Below are positions 10,077 to 18,980 of a DNA stretch of 64,000 nt, piece after piece; position 1 is the stretch's first letter; each line of letters starts with the position of its first letter. The notes under the pieces are model-generated. The model was not told where the DNA came from and ran no database searches. It saw only the letters and a list, made by a program, of their open reading frames with translations. Source of the DNA: Shimia litoralis (GTDB lineage: Bacteria; Pseudomonadota; Alphaproteobacteria; Rhodobacterales; Rhodobacteraceae); the NCBI RefSeq assembly GCF_005518135.1, contig NZ_SULI01000004.1:150770-214769 (forward strand), written 5' to 3'. Both the position numbers and the translations under genes were made by a program.

Positions 10077-10274
10077 GCGCAAAGCGTTGGCGTCTGATTG
10101 TGCCAGTGTCAAGCCATGTTGCGGCCTGAAGCCCCCAGATCACCGAGAGGTAAATCGCCATTTTCCAGAATGAAATTCAAGTCCGTTTCAAAAGCCTGTC
10201 AAGGCGCCCGTCGGGATGAGAAAATTCCAAGCCGTCACAGAACAGCATTCGTTTTTGCATCCCGCACATCAACC

Positions 10275-11375
10275 TTAGCCGATGTGAAACAGAGTGTTGA
10301 ACAGCTTGGGGTCAAGGCTTGACGCGGCAAAGAATGGGCCATCTGTCAGGATCGACACGGCATCATGGCTGTGCAGGCTTTCTTGGTGGCTCGCAATCAC
10401 ACGGAAATCGCCAACGCGTGGGTTGGCCTTGAGTTGCTCGCAAAACAGGCGTGCCGCGTCTTCTACAAAGATTGGGTTGGCGGCATTCAGCTCTGCAAAG
10501 GCCTGCTCATCCTCGCGCTTAACCATCACCTGCGTCTCGGTCGGAACCGCCTTGCGTGCCATATCTATGAGGTCTTCAAACCACAAAAGTTCATCTTGGC
10601 GCACCTGTACCGAAATACGCGCAACAGATCGTTGAGAGTGCGGTGTCGCCAGCTGGCCTCGGGACTGTCGGGCGTGCTCGCTTAGCTCCAGGGAACACGG
10701 GCACGTCGAAGAATACACATAATCCAAGTGCATCACTTTGTGCAGTTCGCCGTTCACCTGCACTTTTTCCAGCGCGATGTCATAATACTGATATCCGGCC
10801 AAACCGGACCGCAGCGACGGGATGCGCATGGGATAGGAAAATCGCATCTGAATGCGCGCATCAAGGCTTTCCAAATCCGTCACGTAATCCGCAAGGGCGG
10901 CCTCCATGACCTCAAAACTAAAGGTTTTTTCCGCATGTTTATAAAACGAGCGCATGATCCGGGACATGTTGATGCCCTTTTTCTCTGCATCCAAACTCAC
11001 AGTCCCGGTGACGCTGGTTTCAAGCGTCATGTCCGCGCCATCCCGCGCATGAAAGCGAATGGGCAGGCGGAAATTGGAAATACCCACATGCTGAATCTGC
11101 TGTTTTTCCCCCCGGATCAGACTGGCCGGGCCGTTCTGAAGATCAGGCAGCGACGCGCGATATGCCTCATCCGCCACAAAATCATCAGGATAGGTACGCG
11201 TGAGGGCCGGATAGTTGCCCAGTGGTTGATCAGGAAGCAACCGCGCCACCGCCGGTTCCAGAGCAGCAATTTCCTCTGGAGTGGCTTGCACGGCCCAAGC
11301 CCGTAATTTGGCCAGTGCTTCGATAGCATCGTCCTTACTGGGTTGGGTTTGCGGCTTGTTCGTTTGGATATTCAT
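10275..11375 (-). CDS. folE2: GTP cyclohydrolase FolE2 (type IB)
   Basis: This enzyme converts GTP to 7,8-dihydroneopterin triphosphate, the first step of folate and tetrahydrobiopterin/queuosine precursor synthesis. The 366-residue protein shows the COG1469/FolE2 hallmarks: the cysteine-bearing YSSTCPCSLELSEHARQ, followed by TPHSQRSVARISVQV. FolE2 works with metals other than zinc and often replaces or backs up FolE. The ATG at 11375 is preceded by AAAAGG. I looked for a Zur-like palindrome upstream and saw none. It is transcribed alone, with 240 nt separating it from metZ. Confidence 0.95.
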   Translation of the reverse strand: MNIQTNKPQTQPSKDDAIEALAKLRAWAVQATPEEIAALEPAVARLLPDQPLGNYPALTRTYPDDFVADEAYRASLPDLQNGPASLIRGEKQQIQHVGISNFRLPIRFHARDGADMTLETSVTGTVSLDAEKKGINMSRIMRSFYKHAEKTFSFEVMEAALADYVTDLESLDARIQMRFSYPMRIPSLRSGLAGYQYYDIALEKVQVNGELHKVMHLDYVYSSTCPCSLELSEHARQSRGQLATPHSQRSVARISVQVRQDELLWFEDLIDMARKAVPTETQVMVKREDEQAFAELNAANPIFVEDAARLFCEQLKANPRVGDFRVIASHQESLHSHDAVSILTDGPFFAASSLDPKLFNTLFHIG

Positions 11376-11617
11376 AAAGAGCAGCCTTTTGTTCCTATCG
11401 CCAAATTAACTTAATACTTCAGAACCGGATTGCAAACTTCGACCTTTCGTCGGCTCTTTACGCCCTTTTGCCCGAAACCAACACCGTTGCACCCCCAACA
11501 ACCGCCAAAACGTGCCATCCGAGCGACATCACGGCCGTAAATCGTGTGCGTGGGGTCGGCACAATTTTCTGTACCGACCTCGCACGTACGATGACATGGC
11601 GTCACGTCCCTGCCCGC

Positions 11618-12799
11618 CTACACGGCATCAAGCGACGCGGTAATATCAGCAATCAGATCATCGGAATCTTCAAGGCCGACGGAAAAGCGGATCAATCCCG
11701 GTGTGATCCCGAGTTCTGCTTTCTGGGCATCGGGCAGCCGTTGATGTGTTGTGGTTGCCGGATGTGTCGCGATCGATTTTGCATCCCCCAGATTGTTGGA
11801 AATGACGGCGATGTTCAGACCGTTCAGGAATCGAAATGCAGCGTCCTGCCCCCCCGCCAAGTCAAGCGACAACACGGTACCACCTTTGCCGCCCAATTGC
11901 CGTTGTACCAGATCATTTTGGGCATGCGCCTTTAACCCTGGATAAATCGTGCGGGACAGCTTGGAATGCCCATCAAGAGCCTGAGCAACCTTAAGCGCGG
12001 TTTCAGCTTGGGCGCGCACACGCAGATCGATGGTTTCAAGTCCCTTCAACATCACCCAAGCGTTAAATGGTGAGAGGCTGCCTCCGGTATGTTTCATATA
12101 CGGCTCGACAGTGCCACGAATGAACTCTTTGGTGCCCAAAATCACGCCCCCCAAGGCGCGCCCCTGACCATCAATGTGTTTGGTCGCGGAATAAATCACA
12201 ACGTCAGCACCTTGAGCGATGGCATTTGAAAAGACCGGCGTTGAAAACACATTGTCCACGACCACTGTCGCGCCAACTTTGTGGGCGATCTCGGCCACCG
12301 CCGCAATGTCGATCACCTCAAGCGTGGGATTGGACATCGACTCAAAAAAGACAGCCCGCGTGTCAGCACGGACAGCATCTTGCCAGGCCTGTAAATCAGT
12401 GCCGTCCACCAAGGTGACCTCGACCCCAAAGCGCGCAAGAATGTCCTCGAGAATATACAAACACGACCCGAACAACGCCCGAGCAGCCACAACATGATCG
12501 CCGGCCTTCAACATGGACGTCAGCGCGCCATTGACCGCCGCCATTCCAGAGGCCGTCGCAAATGCATCTTCGGCACCCTCAAGCAGGGCAATACGCTCCT
12601 CGAACATGGCCACAGTCGGATTGCCATAACGCGCATAAATGAATTCATCATCGCCCGCCTTAAGAAACCTCTCTTGGGCTTGCTCTGCGGTGTCATAGAC
12701 AAAGCCCTGCGTCAGAAAAATGGCTTCGCTTACTTCATTGTATTGGCTGCGTCTTGTGCCGCCATGCACCAACTTTGTGCGCGTATTCCAGTCGCTCAT
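11618..12799 (-). CDS. metZ: O-succinylhomoserine sulfhydrylase
   Basis: A PLP-dependent enzyme of the Cys/Met metabolism family that forms homocysteine from O-succinylhomoserine and sulfide in direct-sulfhydrylation methionine synthesis. The 393-residue protein has the PLP-lysine motif YSATKHIDGQGR, the substrate-binding MKHTGGSLSPFNAW and the N-terminal TKLVHGGTRRSQYNE. ATG 12799 follows a strong AAGGAGGA. The leader carries a SAM-II riboswitch and an intrinsic terminator, which supports a methionine pathway role and predicts repression when SAM is abundant. A related activity (cystathionine gamma-synthase) is less likely given the riboswitch class and the family match. Confidence 0.93.
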   Translation of the reverse strand: MSDWNTRTKLVHGGTRRSQYNEVSEAIFLTQGFVYDTAEQAQERFLKAGDDEFIYARYGNPTVAMFEERIALLEGAEDAFATASGMAAVNGALTSMLKAGDHVVAARALFGSCLYILEDILARFGVEVTLVDGTDLQAWQDAVRADTRAVFFESMSNPTLEVIDIAAVAEIAHKVGATVVVDNVFSTPVFSNAIAQGADVVIYSATKHIDGQGRALGGVILGTKEFIRGTVEPYMKHTGGSLSPFNAWVMLKGLETIDLRVRAQAETALKVAQALDGHSKLSRTIYPGLKAHAQNDLVQRQLGGKGGTVLSLDLAGGQDAAFRFLNGLNIAVISNNLGDAKSIATHPATTTHQRLPDAQKAELGITPGLIRFSVGLEDSDDLIADITASLDAV

Positions 12800-12826
12800 C
12801 GCGTCCTCCTTGGGTCATCAACCCAT

Positions 12827-12862
12827 AAAAAAACCCCCGATCGGCCAAGCCAAAAGGGGGGT
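12827..12862 (-). terminator. Leader intrinsic terminator of metZ
   Basis: On the minus strand a C-run (12861-12856) pairs with a G-run (12838-12834) and is followed by seven T (12833-12827). It lies between the SAM-II aptamer and the metZ start, 28 nt upstream of the ATG, as expected for a transcription-terminating expression platform. Confidence 0.85.
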
Positions 12863-12864
12863 CC

Positions 12865-12926
12865 TTCGTCCTGACCTTTTAGCGGAAATATTTAACGTGG
12901 CCCGCAATCCGGTAACAAATCGCCAC
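12865..12926 (-). ncRNA. SAM-II riboswitch upstream of metZ
   Basis: Read on the minus strand, the leader has the ordered conserved blocks of the alphaproteobacterial SAM-II aptamer: GTGGCGATTTG (from 12926), an ACCGG/TTGC segment, GCCACGTTAAA (closing P1 with GTGGC and entering the loop), then CCGCTAAAAGG (12885-12875). SAM-II elements are known to precede metA, metX and metZ genes in this class. The GTGGC/GCCAC pairing is exact. The downstream terminator suggests SAM binding causes premature termination. Confidence 0.85.
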
Positions 12927-13047
12927 ATCCCCCCTGTACTTGGCGCATGCGCCACGGTCAACACCGTCACGCAGCTGTAACCCCAACTTCATCAAGAATA
13001 CGCAAACATTCAGGATACCGCACACTAGATGTAGTGGGAGAACCGCG

Positions 13048-14001
13048 ATGTCCATCATCAGGATCAATGCAGATGGTCCCAACCCCGTTTTACATGGCAC
13101 ATCCCGTGCCCTCTCTCCCGTATTGCACAGAGCCTTGGACCACACAGGCCCGATTACAGTGATGATCCACGGCTATAGTTTTGCCCCCTACGATCCTCGC
13201 CACTGCCCCCATGCGCACATTTTTTCACTTGATCCGCCCACGTCAGCGAGCACAGCAACAAGTTGGCCGCTCGGGCTTGGGTATGGCAGCGGTGACCCTG
13301 ACGAGGGCATTGCCATTGCGTTTGGATGGATGTCGCGCGGAACCGTTTGGCAAGCGCTGCAAACATCCCAGACGGCCACGCGCGCGCTGGCCACGCTGAT
13401 TGGAATATTGCGCACCCTTGCGCCCGACAGGCCTGTACATCTTGTGGGACATTCGATGGGCACTCATCTTGCGCTGAGTGCCCTGCCCCTGCTGCGCCAA
13501 GGTGATCTGGGGCGGATTCTTTTGCTCAACGGGGCGACCTATCAACAATACGCCAAGCGCATGCTTCAGACCCCCGCAGGCCGTGCAAGCGACGTCATTA
13601 ATGTGATCAGCGCCGAAAATAGATTATACGACAAGCTGTTCGAATGGGCGATCCCGGCCCTATCGCGGGACGACAAATCCATCGGCCAAGGGATAGACGC
13701 ACACAACGCAGTCAATCTGCGTATCGATATGCCGTCCGTCTTGGACAGCTTGGCGCAGGAGGGATTCCAAATTCACCCGTCACGGCGCTGGCCATGCCAT
13801 TGGTCGACCTACCTTAGGGACGGTACATTTCCGTTTTATCGGGCTCTGATCCGAACACCTGAGCGGCTACCTTTACAATACCTTCAGGCCCTATCGGCCC
13901 CATCTGCACCCAGAACGCCGCCCAAGCAGCCAATGAACTGGCGCGGCATGCGTTTGTCCACTAGGCTAGGAGTCACAACACCCCACCCCGAGAACCACTA
14001 A
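13048..14001 (+). CDS. Alpha/beta hydrolase of unknown specificity
   Basis: A 317-residue protein with an alpha/beta hydrolase core: the oxyanion region ITVMIHGYSF (about residues 33-42) and the nucleophile elbow VHLVGHSMGTHLALS with serine in GHSMG. A later DGTFPFYR region and histidines near the C-terminus (RRWPCHWSTYL) could supply the catalytic histidine. There is no signal peptide, so it is likely cytoplasmic. ATG 13048 is preceded by GGGAG at good spacing; the frame extends upstream but overlaps the metZ riboswitch region. A GST gene follows 10 nt downstream, forming a two-gene operon. Substrate unknown (esterase or lipase-like). Confidence 0.75.
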   Translation: MSIIRINADGPNPVLHGTSRALSPVLHRALDHTGPITVMIHGYSFAPYDPRHCPHAHIFSLDPPTSASTATSWPLGLGYGSGDPDEGIAIAFGWMSRGTVWQALQTSQTATRALATLIGILRTLAPDRPVHLVGHSMGTHLALSALPLLRQGDLGRILLLNGATYQQYAKRMLQTPAGRASDVINVISAENRLYDKLFEWAIPALSRDDKSIGQGIDAHNAVNLRIDMPSVLDSLAQEGFQIHPSRRWPCHWSTYLRDGTFPFYRALIRTPERLPLQYLQALSAPSAPRTPPKQPMNWRGMRLSTRLGVTTPHPENH

Positions 14002-14011
14002 GGATTGTGGC

Positions 14012-14704
14012 ATGATTGATCTGTATTTTTGGCCAACTCCGAACGGATGGAAAGTATCGATTGCGCTCGAAGAAATGGGCCTGAAGTATGAACCCCATCT
14101 GGTCAACATCAGCGCCGGCGACCAGTTCAAGCCCGCATTCCTTGCCATTTCTCCGAACAACCGCATGCCTGCAATTGTCGATCACCAAGGGCCTGAAAAC
14201 GCGGCCATATCCATCTTTGAAAGCGGCGCAATTTTGCAATATCTTGCCCAGAAAACCGATCAATTCGGGGGGCGCACTGCACGCGAGAAAATAGCGGTTA
14301 CGCAATGGCTGATGTGGCAAATGGGGGGCGTCGGCCCGATGGCAGGCCAAGCCCACCACTTTTTGAAATACGCGCCTGCCATGGATCCCCCAAATGATCT
14401 GCCTTATGCAAAAGATCGATACCGCAACGAAGTCGCCCGTCTGTACGGCGTGCTCGACAGACAGCTTGCACATCACGAATATGTCGCCGGTGATTTCATC
14501 TCTATTGCGGATATTGCGATTTGGCCTTGGGCGTCCTTGTGGGAAGGTCAACAACAAACACTGGACGACAAGCCGCATCTAGCGCGCTGGCTTGATCTGA
14601 TGGCAGCACGCCCCGGTGTGCAACGTGGGCGCGCACTACATGCAGAGCTGCGCGGGGATATCAGCACGGATAAAAAGGCCCATGGCGTCCTGTTCAAACG
14701 CTAG
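14012..14704 (+). CDS. Glutathione S-transferase family protein (YfcG-like)
   Basis: A 230-residue cytosolic GST-fold protein. The N-terminal thioredoxin-like domain contains PTPNGWKVSIALEEMGLKYE, NNRMPAIVD with the cis-proline, and SIFESGAILQYLA for glutathione binding; the C-terminal helical domain has the ADIAIWPW motif. The PNGWKV signature resembles the YfcG/YghU disulfide-bond oxidoreductase type of GST, which reduces disulfides with glutathione rather than conjugating electrophiles. It is likely co-transcribed with the alpha/beta hydrolase 10 nt upstream. A convergent YciB gene ends 11 nt away. Confidence 0.87.
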   Translation: MIDLYFWPTPNGWKVSIALEEMGLKYEPHLVNISAGDQFKPAFLAISPNNRMPAIVDHQGPENAAISIFESGAILQYLAQKTDQFGGRTAREKIAVTQWLMWQMGGVGPMAGQAHHFLKYAPAMDPPNDLPYAKDRYRNEVARLYGVLDRQLAHHEYVAGDFISIADIAIWPWASLWEGQQQTLDDKPHLARWLDLMAARPGVQRGRALHAELRGDISTDKKAHGVLFKR

Positions 14705-14715
14705 GCGCTTGGGCA

Positions 14716-15327
14716 TTACTTGCGGCGGGCGGCCGCCTTGCGATCCGGTTTTTGCAAATCCATGATGTTCCACCACAAGAATGCGACGATCACGATCGTA
14801 AAGCCAAAGGTTTCGATTTTGACCCATGCATCGGTGGACATCGTGCGCCAGACAATTTCGTTGCCAATTGCCAACACCGCGAAAAACCACGTCAATCGTT
14901 TGGTCAATTGCATCCATCCGGCAGGCGCCAGTGGAATAGCCTCGGACAGCACAAGCGCCAAATAGCTACGGCCGCGCAACAGACCGACCCCAAGAATGGC
15001 CGAGAACACCGCGTACACCAGCGTTGTTTTCATTTTGAAAAACCGCTCGTCATTGAACCACGCCGTCAACCCGCCAAAGAACACCACCATAACAGCCGTG
15101 AAGATTTGTATTTTGCTAAGTTCGCGCGTCATGCCCCAAAGCACAGCCATCGCCGCCATCAGAATGGGAATAAACACCACAGTCGACACAACGAACCCTG
15201 TGTACTGCTCGCCGCGAAATTCGAACATGTCATCGCGAATGTTCAGATAAATCGCAAAAAATGCCAACGTAGGCCCCAGTTCGAGAACCTGTTTGAGCAC
15301 GGGATTGATGTCATGATCTTGAGCCAA
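14716..15327 (-). CDS. YciB/IspZ family inner membrane septation protein (copy 1)
   Basis: A 203-residue polytopic membrane protein of the YciB (intracellular septation protein A) family, linked in enterobacteria to envelope integrity and cell-division complexes. The family core is clear: VLELGPTLAFF near the N-terminus, the FGGLTAWFNDERFFKMKTTLVY segment and GNEIVWRTMSTDAWVKIETFG. The C-terminus is basic. It follows a second, clearly paralogous YciB gene 24 nt upstream, in a block with an EamA transporter and ftsY. Which copy performs the ancestral role is not evident. Confidence 0.88.
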   Translation of the reverse strand: MAQDHDINPVLKQVLELGPTLAFFAIYLNIRDDMFEFRGEQYTGFVVSTVVFIPILMAAMAVLWGMTRELSKIQIFTAVMVVFFGGLTAWFNDERFFKMKTTLVYAVFSAILGVGLLRGRSYLALVLSEAIPLAPAGWMQLTKRLTWFFAVLAIGNEIVWRTMSTDAWVKIETFGFTIVIVAFLWWNIMDLQKPDRKAAARRK

Positions 15328-15351
15328 GGGAAAGTCTCCTGAAACAGCCTG

Positions 15352-15972
15352 CTAAAGGTCTTCCGCTTCGGCGGGATGATCTTCGGGAATGGCATAGGTC
15401 TGAAAAACTTTGCCTTGGGTCATAAAGAACACGAATATTGCAGCGCTCAAACCAAATGTCTTGAAATACACCCAAGTATCCGTGGTTTGCGTCCGCCAGA
15501 TCAGTTCATTTAGGACGGCCAGAATAAAAAAGAACGCCGTCAGACGGCGGGTCAACACAAGCCACCCTTCGTCCTGCAGGGGCAGCATTTCTTCCATCAC
15601 GTATTTAAGGTACGATTGCCCTCGCAAAAGCCCGACACCCAAGGCCCCTGCAAACAGCAGATAAATCATGGTCGGCTTCATCTTGAAAAAACGATCATCA
15701 TTCAGCCACACCGACAGCCCGCCAAAGATAACCACCAACACCAAGGTGGCGACCTGCATCTTGGAAAGGTGACCGGTGAGTTTATACAAGATCGCGCTGG
15801 ACAGGATCATCAGCGGGATAAACCCCGCAGTCACCAAAATGAAACCTTCGTATTCGGTACCACCAATCACAAACAGCTTTTCGCGCAGTTTGAGATACGC
15901 CACGAAGAATACAACGATCGGCCCCATTTCAAGCACAAGTTTGAGCGTCGGGTTGATCTTTTTGCGATCCAT
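15352..15972 (-). CDS. YciB/IspZ family inner membrane septation protein (copy 2)
   Basis: A 206-residue membrane protein with the same architecture as its downstream neighbour: VLEMGPIVVFFVAYLK, FGGLSVWLNDDRFFKMKPTMIY and NELIWRTQTTDTWVYFKTFG. ATG 15972 is preceded by AAAAAAGGA and gives the family length; a TTG 39 nt further up is less likely. The two copies differ at many positions despite conserved motifs, so the duplication is old rather than recent. Its C-terminus is acidic (EDHPAEAEDL) whereas copy 1 ends basic, which might allow pairing. Confidence 0.88.
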   Translation of the reverse strand: MDRKKINPTLKLVLEMGPIVVFFVAYLKLREKLFVIGGTEYEGFILVTAGFIPLMILSSAILYKLTGHLSKMQVATLVLVVIFGGLSVWLNDDRFFKMKPTMIYLLFAGALGVGLLRGQSYLKYVMEEMLPLQDEGWLVLTRRLTAFFFILAVLNELIWRTQTTDTWVYFKTFGLSAAIFVFFMTQGKVFQTYAIPEDHPAEAEDL

Positions 15973-16011
15973 GGCCTGTTTTCCTTTTTTCTCAAACTCT
16001 ATCTGGCGCAA

Positions 16012-16917
16012 TCAGCCGCCCAGTTCAACTATGACTGCGCCCGCCGCAATCAAGGTCATCAATGCAATCCGGCGTGGTCCGACGGTTTCACGCAACACCA
16101 GCCAGCCAATGATTGCGGCAAACACAGGGGATGTTTCGCGCAAGACGGCGGCCTCGCCCACCTTGCCCAAACGGGTCGCCAACATCACCGACCCAAAGCT
16201 GCCGAATGCCACCAGTGCCCCGGCCATCCCACGCCACATCAACGGTTTGATTTCAGGATGATGTGTCATGCTGCGCCACCGCAGGGCGGCAATGATGGGG
16301 AAATCGACAGAGGTGATCAGAAAAAACCACGCCAAAAATGTAAACGGATTGGGCGTCGCGCGAATACCATAGGCATCATAAGTCGTATAAAGCGCCACAA
16401 TGGCCCCTGTTCCAACAGCCAGCCACAATGCCGGAATAAGAGTATCGCGCCCTGTCTTCACATGGATCAGGTTATAGACCGCAAGCCCAAAAATCCCCGC
16501 GACCAGCACCGCAACGCCCAACCACTGTGTGCCGGAAAAGCTCTCGTCAAAGATGATCCAAGCCCCAAGAACCGTAAACAATGGCCCCGTGCCACGCACC
16601 ACCGGATAAACCACCGTAAAGGCGCCACGCGAATAGGCCAGCGCCATCCCGAGCTTATAGACAAAATGGATACTCAACGCCCCCAACAGGAGCCACCACA
16701 CGTTGCCCTGTGGCCATGGCACAAGAAACAAGGCAATCGGGAAAGAAAAAATCAACAACCACAGATCGATCACACCACGTGACAGCCACGGATCGACCCG
16801 CCCCTTTTGCAATGCCCCGAAGACGGCGTGAAGAAATGCCGCCGTCAGCGCCAGCATCAGCGCGACCTGTTCACCCGCCTCGGTCCCTTCTAAAGAGACA
16901 ATCCAGTCACTCATCAT
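16012..16917 (-). CDS. EamA/DMT superfamily transporter
   Basis: A 301-residue membrane protein with about ten hydrophobic segments and two EamA-type repeats, the first containing YSRGAFTVVYPVVRGTGPLFT and the second ATRLGKVGEAAVLRETSPVFA, both typical drug/metabolite transporter signatures. Members export small metabolites or amino acids, but the substrate cannot be predicted. Start is ATG 16917 (or the adjacent ATG 16914). It stands between ftsY (35 nt upstream) and the YciB genes, in a same-strand run I associate from memory with Rhodobacterales genomes. Confidence 0.85.
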   Translation of the reverse strand: MMSDWIVSLEGTEAGEQVALMLALTAAFLHAVFGALQKGRVDPWLSRGVIDLWLLIFSFPIALFLVPWPQGNVWWLLLGALSIHFVYKLGMALAYSRGAFTVVYPVVRGTGPLFTVLGAWIIFDESFSGTQWLGVAVLVAGIFGLAVYNLIHVKTGRDTLIPALWLAVGTGAIVALYTTYDAYGIRATPNPFTFLAWFFLITSVDFPIIAALRWRSMTHHPEIKPLMWRGMAGALVAFGSFGSVMLATRLGKVGEAAVLRETSPVFAAIIGWLVLRETVGPRRIALMTLIAAGAVIVELGG

Positions 16918-16952
16918 GATGGTGTAGCGGACTTAGCCGGCGCCCCACAGGA

Positions 16953-18119
16953 TCAGGCCTTGTCCAGCCCGATCAGGGCCGCCGCAAACTCTTCTGGGTC
17001 AAAGGGGGCAAGATCATCAATTTGTTCGCCGACACCGATGGCGTGGATCGGCAGGCCGAATTTGTCAGCAAGCGCAACCAGCACCCCCCCTTTGGCCGTG
17101 CCGTCCAGCTTGGTCATGACCAACCCGGACACATCGGCCAGTTTCTGGAACGTATCCACCTGATTGACCGCGTTTTGTCCCGTGGTGGCATCCAGCACCA
17201 GCAACGTATTATGCGGCGCGGTTTCGTCCTTTTTGCGGATTACCCGCACAATTTTGGCAAGCTCTTCCATCAAATCCGCCCGGTTCTGCAAGCGACCCGC
17301 CGTGTCGATCATCAACAGGTCCGCTCCGTCTGCCTCGGCACGGGTCATGGCATCAAACGCAAGGCTCGCAGGGTCGGACCCCTCGGGCGCGGTCAATACG
17401 GGTACGCCTGCGCGATCTCCCCAGACCTGAAGTTGTTCCACAGCTGCGGCGCGAAACGTATCACCCGCAGCAATAACAACCGATTTGCCCGCGGCCTTGA
17501 ATTGACTGGCCAGCTTGCCGATTGTGGTGGTTTTCCCTGATCCATTCACACCGACAACAAGCACAACTTGGGGCTTGTTGGGGTAAATTGGCAGAGGTTT
17601 GGCCACTGGTTCCATGATCCGCGAGACTTCTTTGGCCAGAAGCGATTTGATTTCCTGTGTTGAAACCCGCTTGCCAAAACGCCCTTCGGCAATGTTGGCG
17701 GACACGCGCAATGCAGTATCGACACCCATATCCGACGCAATCAACAGCTCTTCGAGCTGCTCGAGCATGTCATCATCAAGCACACGCTTTACAACGGGTT
17801 GTCCCGCACCGCGTCCGGTTAGTCGTGCCAAAAGGCCCGGCTTTTCGCTCTCGGCATGGGGGGGAGTCACTGGGGCCGCCGGCTGCGCAGCAATGGGTTC
17901 GGGCATGGCAGCGGCGGCATCACTTGGCGCGGCGCCTTCACCAGCATCCGTGGGCAACACATCTTGCACAAGATCAGGCTCGGACGTCTGCACAGGGTCG
18001 ATTTCAACCGCAGCGTCGACACTTTGGTCACCGCCATCCTCGACAATGGCATCCAACCCTTCTTCCAACTTTGAAGAAGATTTGAACAGTTTATCCTTAA
18101 GTTTGGAAAAAAACGCCAT
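16953..18119 (-). CDS. ftsY: Signal recognition particle receptor FtsY
   Basis: The membrane-associated SRP GTPase receptor that targets nascent inner-membrane proteins to the translocon. From ATG 18119 (GGAGG six to ten bases upstream) it is 388 residues: a short basic N-terminus, an acidic low-complexity A domain (about residues 15-90), then the NG domain. G motifs are visible as VVGVNGSGKTTTIGKLA (G1), DTFRAAAVEQLQVW (the SRP insertion-box region), DTAGRLQNR (G3), TKLDGTAKGG (G4) and a C-terminal GVGEQIDDLAPF. It is the upstream gene of the EamA-YciB-YciB run. Confidence 0.97.
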   Translation of the reverse strand: MAFFSKLKDKLFKSSSKLEEGLDAIVEDGGDQSVDAAVEIDPVQTSEPDLVQDVLPTDAGEGAAPSDAAAAMPEPIAAQPAAPVTPPHAESEKPGLLARLTGRGAGQPVVKRVLDDDMLEQLEELLIASDMGVDTALRVSANIAEGRFGKRVSTQEIKSLLAKEVSRIMEPVAKPLPIYPNKPQVVLVVGVNGSGKTTTIGKLASQFKAAGKSVVIAAGDTFRAAAVEQLQVWGDRAGVPVLTAPEGSDPASLAFDAMTRAEADGADLLMIDTAGRLQNRADLMEELAKIVRVIRKKDETAPHNTLLVLDATTGQNAVNQVDTFQKLADVSGLVMTKLDGTAKGGVLVALADKFGLPIHAIGVGEQIDDLAPFDPEEFAAALIGLDKA

Positions 18120-18160
18120 ATTAGCCTCCGGCAGAACCTTCCTACCCACCTAATGCGAGT

Positions 18161-18853
18161 TTACCAGATTTGGAAGAGCGGCGTTGACCATCCAGCGCCT
18201 GCAAGGATGGCAAATTGTCCCCCCGCGTATAATAGCCACAATACGACCGAGGTCGGCACCTGCCAGACTGAATGGTCGGACATGCGAAACAACTGAATAG
18301 ACAACAGCGTGTCGGACATCAAAAACGCAAACGCGCCAAACATCGCCAGCGGCATACCGTTAAGCCCTAGCGCCGTAAGTCCCATGACCGTAATCAAGAC
18401 CACATAAACGCGCACTGGCCAACGCATCTCGTCCGTGAACGGGCCAAGCCACACCTCGGTAGACAGCGCAAAAATAACCAGCGCAGCCGCCGCCACTGGC
18501 AATGCCAACGCCCCATCAAGCCCGCCGGACAGCCCCCAAAAATGCACAATGTAAAACACATGTGCGATAGCAAAGCTGATCAAGCCGACCAAAAAAGGTT
18601 TGTCGCTCGATCGCGACAACGCAATGTCACCAATCGCAGAACTCACCAGTGCTAGAATGATCAGAGGATGCCCAAAGGTCACCCCAACCGCCGCAGCGAA
18701 TGATAGCAAAGGCACCGCTTTGACAAGTGTTTTGACCATCGACGGCCCACGGTAACAAAACCCCACCACATAGACCAAAGCAAACGACACCCCGACCAAT
18801 AGAAAGCCGAGTCTAAACGACTGCCGTAGCGCAATTTCTTCAAGTATGGACAT
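18161..18853 (-). CDS. YhhN/TMEM86 family lysoplasmalogenase-like membrane protein
   Basis: A 230-residue polytopic membrane protein with eight or so hydrophobic segments. The YhhN/TMEM86 signature acidic residues are present in SSAIGDIALSRSSDKPFLVGL and GAFAFLMSDTLLSIQLF. Eukaryotic TMEM86 proteins hydrolyse the vinyl-ether bond of lysoplasmalogens; bacterial members are less studied, and a lysoplasmalogenase role here is by family only. It lies upstream of ftsY with a 41-nt gap and downstream of a hairpin terminator, so it may head its own transcript. Confidence 0.8.
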   Translation of the reverse strand: MSILEEIALRQSFRLGFLLVGVSFALVYVVGFCYRGPSMVKTLVKAVPLLSFAAAVGVTFGHPLIILALVSSAIGDIALSRSSDKPFLVGLISFAIAHVFYIVHFWGLSGGLDGALALPVAAAALVIFALSTEVWLGPFTDEMRWPVRVYVVLITVMGLTALGLNGMPLAMFGAFAFLMSDTLLSIQLFRMSDHSVWQVPTSVVLWLLYAGGQFAILAGAGWSTPLFQIW

Positions 18854-18923
18854 AGGGCCTCCGAGATGAGCGTGTCTTGTGATCCTGCCTCAATTCGGGC
18901 TGCTTGTCTTGGGTGCCGTGACG

Positions 18924-18954
18924 AAAACGCCCCGCCAAAACTGGCAGGGCGTTT
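18924..18954. terminator. Hairpin terminator downstream of the FdsB-like gene
   Basis: A near-perfect inverted repeat, AAACGCCCTGCCA / TGGCGGGGCGTTT on the minus strand with a short loop, ends in TTTT (minus strand, 18927-18924). It follows the FdsB-like gene stop at 18981 and separates it from the YhhN gene. Confidence 0.8.
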
Positions 18955-18980
18955 ACATGTCTTCAAATATTTGAACGCGA

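Noticed and set aside
11376..11440. Possible Zur box upstream of folE2
   Set aside because: AT-rich but without a clear palindromic Zur consensus, so I make no claim of zinc regulation.
11411..11605. Minus-strand frame of 64 codons between folE2 and metZ
   Set aside because: No family resemblance and no clear ribosome site; better treated as the intergenic region downstream of metZ.
15616..16782. Plus-strand frame of 388 codons opposite the YciB and EamA genes
   Set aside because: It is the antisense of two well-supported membrane protein genes and its composition (many Gln, His, Arg) is typical of a shadow frame.
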